A stretch of 64,000 nt of DNA from an uncultured beta proteobacterium (GTDB taxonomy: Bacteria > Pseudomonadota > Gammaproteobacteria > Burkholderiales > Burkholderiaceae_C), in assembly GCA_903960915.1 (NCBI GenBank), contig CAJCCO010000107.1:26894-90893 (forward strand). The letters are read 5' to 3'. Shown here piece after piece: positions 59,435 to 64,000 of the stretch; position 1 is the stretch's first letter, and each line of letters begins with the position of its first letter. The translations under genes and the position numbers were made by a program. Under the pieces are notes generated by a model. The model was not told the origin of the DNA. It was given only the letters and a program-made list of their open reading frames with translations, and searched no databases.

Positions 59435-61152
59435 TGGCTACGATGGGACGCCGCGCCTATGCGGAAATTTTTGGCCCTACCGTGGGCGACCGGGTGCGCC
59501 TGGCCGACACCGATTTGCTGATCGAAGTCGAACACGACTTGACCCTGGGCGCTGGCGGCTACGGTGAAGAGGTGAAGTTTGGCGGCGGCAAGACCATTCG
59601 CGACGGTATGGCGCAATCGCAACGCACCCGGGCCGAGGGTGCCATGGACTGCGTGATGACCAACGCCCTCATTCTGGACCACAGCGGCATTTTCAAGGCC
59701 GACATTGGGCTCAAGGGCGGCCGCATAGTCGCCATTGGCAAGGCCGGTAACCCCGACGTACAGCCTGGCGTGGACATCATCATTGGCCCGGGCACCGAGA
59801 TCATCAGTTGTGAGGGCAACATCGTCACCGCCGGCGGCATTGACTCCCACATTCACTTCATTTGCCCGCAACAGATTGAAGAGGCGCTGGCCAGTGGCGT
59901 GACCACCATGTTGGGAGGCGGCACCGGCCCGGCCACCGGCACCTTTGCCACCACCTGCACACCCGGGCCGTGGAACATGGAACGCATGCTACAAGCTGCC
60001 GATGCCTTCCCCATGAACCTGGGCTTTCTGGGCAAGGGCAACGCCAGCCTGCCCGCGGCGCTGCACGAGCAGGTTAACGCCGGTGCCATTGGCCTGAAAC
60101 TGCACGAAGACTGGGGCACCACGCCGGCGGCCATCAGCAACTGCCTGGACGTGGCCGAAGCAACCGATGTGCAGGTGGCCATTCACTCGGACACACTCAA
60201 CGAGAGCGGCTTTGTAGAGAACACCATTGCCGCCACCAAGGGCCGCAGCTTGTGCGCTTTTCATACCGAAGGCGCAGGTGGCGGCCACGCGCCAGATATC
60301 TTGCGCGTGGTGGGCGAGGCCAACTTCTTGCCCAGCTCCACCAACCCCACCATGCCCTACACCGTGAACACGCTGGACGAGCACGTGGACATGCTGATGG
60401 TGTGCCACCACCTGGACGCCGGCATTGCCGAAGACCTGGCGTTTGCAGAAAGCCGGATTCGCAAAGAAACCATTGCCGCCGAAGACGTGCTGCACGACCT
60501 GGGCGCCATCAGCATGATGAGCAGCGACAGCCAGGCCATGGGCCGGGTCGGCGAGGTCATCATCCGCACCTGGCAGAACGCGCACAAGATGAAACAGCAG
60601 CGTGGCAAACTGCCTGAAGACACCGAGCGCAACGACAACTTCCGCGCCAAACGCTACGTGGCCAAGTACACCATCAACCCGGCTATTGCCCATGGCATCA
60701 GCCATGAGGTGGGCAGTATTGAAGTTGGCAAATGGGCCGATGTGGTGGTGTGGAAACCGGCCTTCTTTGGCATCAAGCCGGCCTTGATTCTTAAAGGCGG
60801 TTTCATCGCCATGGCCGCCATGGGCGACCCCAACGCCAGCATTCCCACACCACAGCCGGTGCACTACAGGCCCATGTTTGGCGCTTATGGCGGCGCACTG
60901 GCGCGCGGCTCGCTGACCTTTGTGTCGCAAGCCGGCCTGAATGCCGGTATCAAGGAGCGCTTTGGCCTGACCAAAACCCTCAGCGCCGTGAAGAACATTC
61001 GCGCCGTGCGCAAGCAGCACATGGTGCACAACCATTACCTGCCCACCATGGAAATAGACGCCCAGACCTACGCAGTGCGTGCTGACGGCCAACTGCTGAC
61101 CTGCGAACCCGCGGTAAGCTTGCCGATGTCGCAACGTTATTTTTTATTCTGA
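59431..61152 (+). CDS. ureC: Urease subunit alpha
   Basis: [56 protein letters not shown] (carbamylated Lys); MVCHHLD. Confidence 0.98.
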   Translation: MMATMGRRAYAEIFGPTVGDRVRLADTDLLIEVEHDLTLGAGGYGEEVKFGGGKTIRDGMAQSQRTRAEGAMDCVMTNALILDHSGIFKADIGLKGGRIVAIGKAGNPDVQPGVDIIIGPGTEIISCEGNIVTAGGIDSHIHFICPQQIEEALASGVTTMLGGGTGPATGTFATTCTPGPWNMERMLQAADAFPMNLGFLGKGNASLPAALHEQVNAGAIGLKLHEDWGTTPAAISNCLDVAEATDVQVAIHSDTLNESGFVENTIAATKGRSLCAFHTEGAGGGHAPDILRVVGEANFLPSSTNPTMPYTVNTLDEHVDMLMVCHHLDAGIAEDLAFAESRIRKETIAAEDVLHDLGAISMMSSDSQAMGRVGEVIIRTWQNAHKMKQQRGKLPEDTERNDNFRAKRYVAKYTINPAIAHGISHEVGSIEVGKWADVVVWKPAFFGIKPALILKGGFIAMAAMGDPNASIPTPQPVHYRPMFGAYGGALARGSLTFVSQAGLNAGIKERFGLTKTLSAVKNIRAVRKQHMVHNHYLPTMEIDAQTYAVRADGQLLTCEPAVSLPMSQRYFLF

Positions 61153-61817
61153 TGCTCCAAATCTCCAAACTCATGCCTCAGGGCGCTGGCCTCGCCCCGG
61201 TCCTTATCAAACGCGCCGCCACGGTGGAGCTGGATTGGGACGTGCGCCAAAAAAGCCGCTTCGAGGCGAGCGATTCACAAGGCCGCACACTGGGCATCTT
61301 CTTGCCGCGCGGCACTGTTGCCCGTGGTGGCGACGTGCTGGTGGCCGAAGACGGCTCACTGGTTCGGGTGCTGGCGGCCCCGCAAGCCATTCTCAAAATA
61401 ACGGCCTGCCCCCAGCATGGCAGCGCGTTTGACCTGATTCGCGCGGCCTACCACCTGGGCAACCGCCATGTGCCCATTGAGCTTCAACCCGATCACCTCA
61501 AGATAGAGCCCGACCACGTGCTGGCCGACATGCTGCGCGCCATGCACTTGATCGTCTCTGCGGTGGAGGAACCGTTCGAGCCCGAGAACGGCGCTTACGC
61601 CACCGGCGGCCATACCGGCGGTCACCGCCATAGCCATGACGATGCGGCTGAGCACGCCCTGGCGCACAGCCATGACCATGAGCATGGCCATTCCCACGCG
61701 AACGCCCACACGCCCTCACCTGCCCCAGCCGTCCTTAAACGCACCGCCATACCCATTGCGGTGGCCGCCACGCCCACACCGCATGTACACGGCCCAGGCT
61801 GTGGCCACAAACACTGA
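61152..61817 (+). CDS. ureE: Urease accessory protein UreE (His-rich C-terminus)
   Basis: Position between ureC and ureF; C-term HTGGHRHSHDDAAEHALAHSHDHEHGHSHANAH...HVHGPGCGHKH. Confidence 0.95.
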   Translation: MLQISKLMPQGAGLAPVLIKRAATVELDWDVRQKSRFEASDSQGRTLGIFLPRGTVARGGDVLVAEDGSLVRVLAAPQAILKITACPQHGSAFDLIRAAYHLGNRHVPIELQPDHLKIEPDHVLADMLRAMHLIVSAVEEPFEPENGAYATGGHTGGHRHSHDDAAEHALAHSHDHEHGHSHANAHTPSPAPAVLKRTAIPIAVAATPTPHVHGPGCGHKH

Positions 61818-61829
61818 GACCGCAGGCCC

Positions 61830-62507
61830 ATGCACGACAGCAGCCTGATGCAGCTGATGTGGCTGGCCTCACCCGCCCTGCCCATTGGTGGCTTCTCCTA
61901 TTCCGAGGGCCTGGAAGCCGCAGTAGATACCGGGCGCGTGACCTGTGAAGCCGATGCCACCAGCTGGCTGCTGGACCAACTGCAGTTGAGCCTGGCCCGC
62001 GCTGACCTGCACGCCGTGGCCCAGGCCATTGCGGCCTGGCGCGAAGCCGACCACCTGCGTATTGCCGAGCTCAACGCCTGGGTGCTGCAAACCCGCGAGA
62101 GCAGCGAACTGCGGGCGCAATCCGAACAGATGGGCCGCTCGTTGCTGGAATGGCTGCGCAACCACACCACGGCCCAGCCCAGGCAAATCGACGTGCTGGC
62201 CGCTTTGCAACCCACCTACCCCCTCGCGTTTGCACTGGCGGCCTCTGCCACCCAGGCGCCAGTGCGGGACTGTCTGCTGGCCTATGCTTTTGGTTGGGCC
62301 GAGAACATGGTGCAGGCGGCCATCAAGTCGGTGCCGCTGGGCCAGAGCGCCGGGCAACGCATTTTGTCGGCACTGACCGCCCAGATTCCTGCCGCCGTGG
62401 ATACCGCGCTGACCCAAGACGACGCACAACGTCAGGCTTTTTCGCCCATGCTGGCCATTCTGAGCGCCCGGCATGAAACCCAATACTCCCGACTTTTTCG
62501 GTCTTAA
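61830..62507 (+). CDS. ureF: Urease accessory protein UreF
   Basis: [29 protein letters not shown]. Confidence 0.95.
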   Translation: MHDSSLMQLMWLASPALPIGGFSYSEGLEAAVDTGRVTCEADATSWLLDQLQLSLARADLHAVAQAIAAWREADHLRIAELNAWVLQTRESSELRAQSEQMGRSLLEWLRNHTTAQPRQIDVLAALQPTYPLAFALAASATQAPVRDCLLAYAFGWAENMVQAAIKSVPLGQSAGQRILSALTAQIPAAVDTALTQDDAQRQAFSPMLAILSARHETQYSRLFRS

Positions 62508-62511
62508 GCCC

Positions 62512-63171
62512 ATGAGCACTCTGCACCACATCGCCAACCGCACCAAAACTCTTCCACCCCTGCGCGTGGGCATTGGCGGCCCGGTGGGCTCCGGCAAAAC
62601 AACGCTGCTGGAGATGCTGTGCAAAGGCATGCGCGATCAGTACGACCTGGTGGCCATCACCAACGACATTTACACCAAGGAAGACCAACGCCTGTTGACC
62701 GTGAGCGGCGCCTTAGCCGCCGAGCGCATCATGGGCGTGGAGACCGGCGGCTGCCCACACACGGCCATCCGCGAAGACGCCTCCATCAACCTTGAAGCCA
62801 TTGACCGCATGCTGGTGGACTTTCCAGATGCTGACATCGTCTTCATCGAAAGCGGTGGCGACAACTTGGCAGCCACCTTCAGCCCTGAACTCAGCGACCT
62901 GACTATTTACGTCATTGACGTGGCCGCCGGCGAAAAAATTCCCCGCAAGGGCGGCCCGGGCATCACCAAGAGCGACTTGTTTGTCATCAACAAAACCGAC
63001 CTGGCGCCCTACGTGGACGCCAACCTGGAGGTCATGCGCGAAGACACGGTTCGCATGCGCAGCACCGCCAAAGGGCTCAAACCCTTCGTCATGACCAATC
63101 TCAAGACCAACACTGGGTTAGCCGAAGTGATGGCCTTCATAGAAAGCAAGGGCATGTTGCGAGCCGGGTAG
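62512..63171 (+). CDS. ureG: Urease accessory GTPase UreG
   Basis: [57 protein letters not shown]. Confidence 0.98.
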   Translation: MSTLHHIANRTKTLPPLRVGIGGPVGSGKTTLLEMLCKGMRDQYDLVAITNDIYTKEDQRLLTVSGALAAERIMGVETGGCPHTAIREDASINLEAIDRMLVDFPDADIVFIESGGDNLAATFSPELSDLTIYVIDVAAGEKIPRKGGPGITKSDLFVINKTDLAPYVDANLEVMREDTVRMRSTAKGLKPFVMTNLKTNTGLAEVMAFIESKGMLRAG

Positions 63172-63183
63172 AATCTCGCCCAC

Positions 63184-63271
63184 GGAAGCTTGGCAGAGTG
63201 GTCGATTGCACCGGTCTTGAAAACCGGCAAACCGAAAGGTTTCTAGGGTTCGAATCCCTAAGCTTCCGCCA
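63184..63271 (+). tRNA. tRNA-Ser (anticodon TGA at 63218..63220)
   Basis: ggaagcttggcagagtggtcgattgcaccggtcttgaaaaccgg...ggttcgaatccctaagcttccgcca; acceptor stem ggaagct/agcttcc, class II variable arm, encoded CCA. Confidence 0.95.
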
Positions 63272-63577
63272 AGAAGAAGCCCTAAGTGATTGATTTACTT
63301 ATGTTTTATTCTTTTGTATTTTTCAAAAGATACACTCAAAGATACACTTTTTATTCGCTTTTTTGCTTTAAAAATAGGCAAATTGCGTAGACTAGCATGT
63401 CAAAAGACTGAGGACAATAGCTCTCAGCATCACTTAACGAGTGCGTTCAGACTCAGACTGATTTGCATCAGCAAAAGAGTTACCTGATGCAACTGCAATT
63501 GCCAGTAGCACTCATCAATCAACAACACGTTTGCGCCCATGTGATTGTTGAATCTCACCTGCTGAACAAGTATCTTT

Positions 63578-64000
63578 TCAGCGCACCAACTTTTTCACAG
63601 TCTCATCATTTGCAAGCGGGTACAACTCTTTTTGTGTCTGAGCTACAGATTGCGCTGTAGCAGCGTCTTGAGCAGCAAGACTAGCTGAGCTACTGCTTGG
63701 TTGATTCAGGGGCGCTGCGTTGGATCTAGCTGTGTACGCAGATGGTTTAGGTGGCGACTGCTGCTTCTGAGGCTGAGCTGTCCTGGGCGATGCAGCTTTT
63801 TCTTTGCCCTTTGCAGCAGTCTTCTTTGGCTGAGCTTTTGGCTTTGGACTCGCAGGTAGCGTCACAGACACATGACGAACTGTCTTGGGACGAGCTGCTC
63901 GTTTGGGTTTCGTTGCAGCTTTCTGCGCTGCTGCTCGTGCCTGTTCTGCTCTCTCAGTCTCAATCGCTGCCCACACACTGTCACTGATCAGCTTCCACAG
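63578..64000 (-). CDS. Ala/Lys/Pro/Gln-rich hypothetical protein, open to right edge
   Basis: Continuous minus frame ...LWKLISDSVWAAIETERAEQARAAAQKAATKPKRAARPKTVRHVSVTLPASPKPKAQ..., ending KELYPLANDETVKKLVR*. Confidence 0.55.
   Translation of the reverse strand: MWKLISDSVWAAIETERAEQARAAAQKAATKPKRAARPKTVRHVSVTLPASPKPKAQPKKTAAKGKEKAASPRTAQPQKQQSPPKPSAYTARSNAAPLNQPSSSSASLAAQDAATAQSVAQTQKELYPLANDETVKKLVR

Overview
Gene-dense, high-GC bacterial chromosomal segment, probably Burkholderiales/Comamonadaceae-like (inferred from gene content and protein style). It encodes about 65 proteins and one tRNA-Ser(TGA). Main blocks: lolC/E (partial), recJ, PHP phosphoesterase, DMT transporter, YciO/Sua5, M50 protease, trpS (0-8 kb). 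A non-phosphorylative deoxysugar/sugar-acid catabolic cluster with a TRAP transporter, UxaA-type dehydratase, FAH-family protein, DapA-family aldolase, lactonase, SDR and GntR (8.6-17.9 kb). A small scarred island with brnT, a nonsense-truncated brnA and an IS3 orfA relic (21.0-21.8 kb). A urate/allantoin catabolic cluster with a UraD-allantoate amidohydrolase fusion and an unassigned M20 + PhyH-dioxygenase pair (21.8-32.5 kb). ureD, separated by about 25 kb from ureABCEFG (32.5 and 58.5-63.2 kb). A phenylalanine/tyrosine catabolic cluster without hmgA (34.9-38.8 kb). A sugar ABC / GH31 / Gfo-Idh-MocA / GlpD / SmoB-like AKR / SsuD-SmoC-like monooxygenase cluster that resembles an oxidative sulfoquinovose (sulfo-SMO type) locus (40.5-54.0 kb). 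A UDP-xylose synthesis pair plus glycosyltransferase (54.6-58.1 kb). The window ends in tRNA-Ser followed by a compositionally different, probably integrated segment. All assignments were made by reading the protein sequences; no database search was run.
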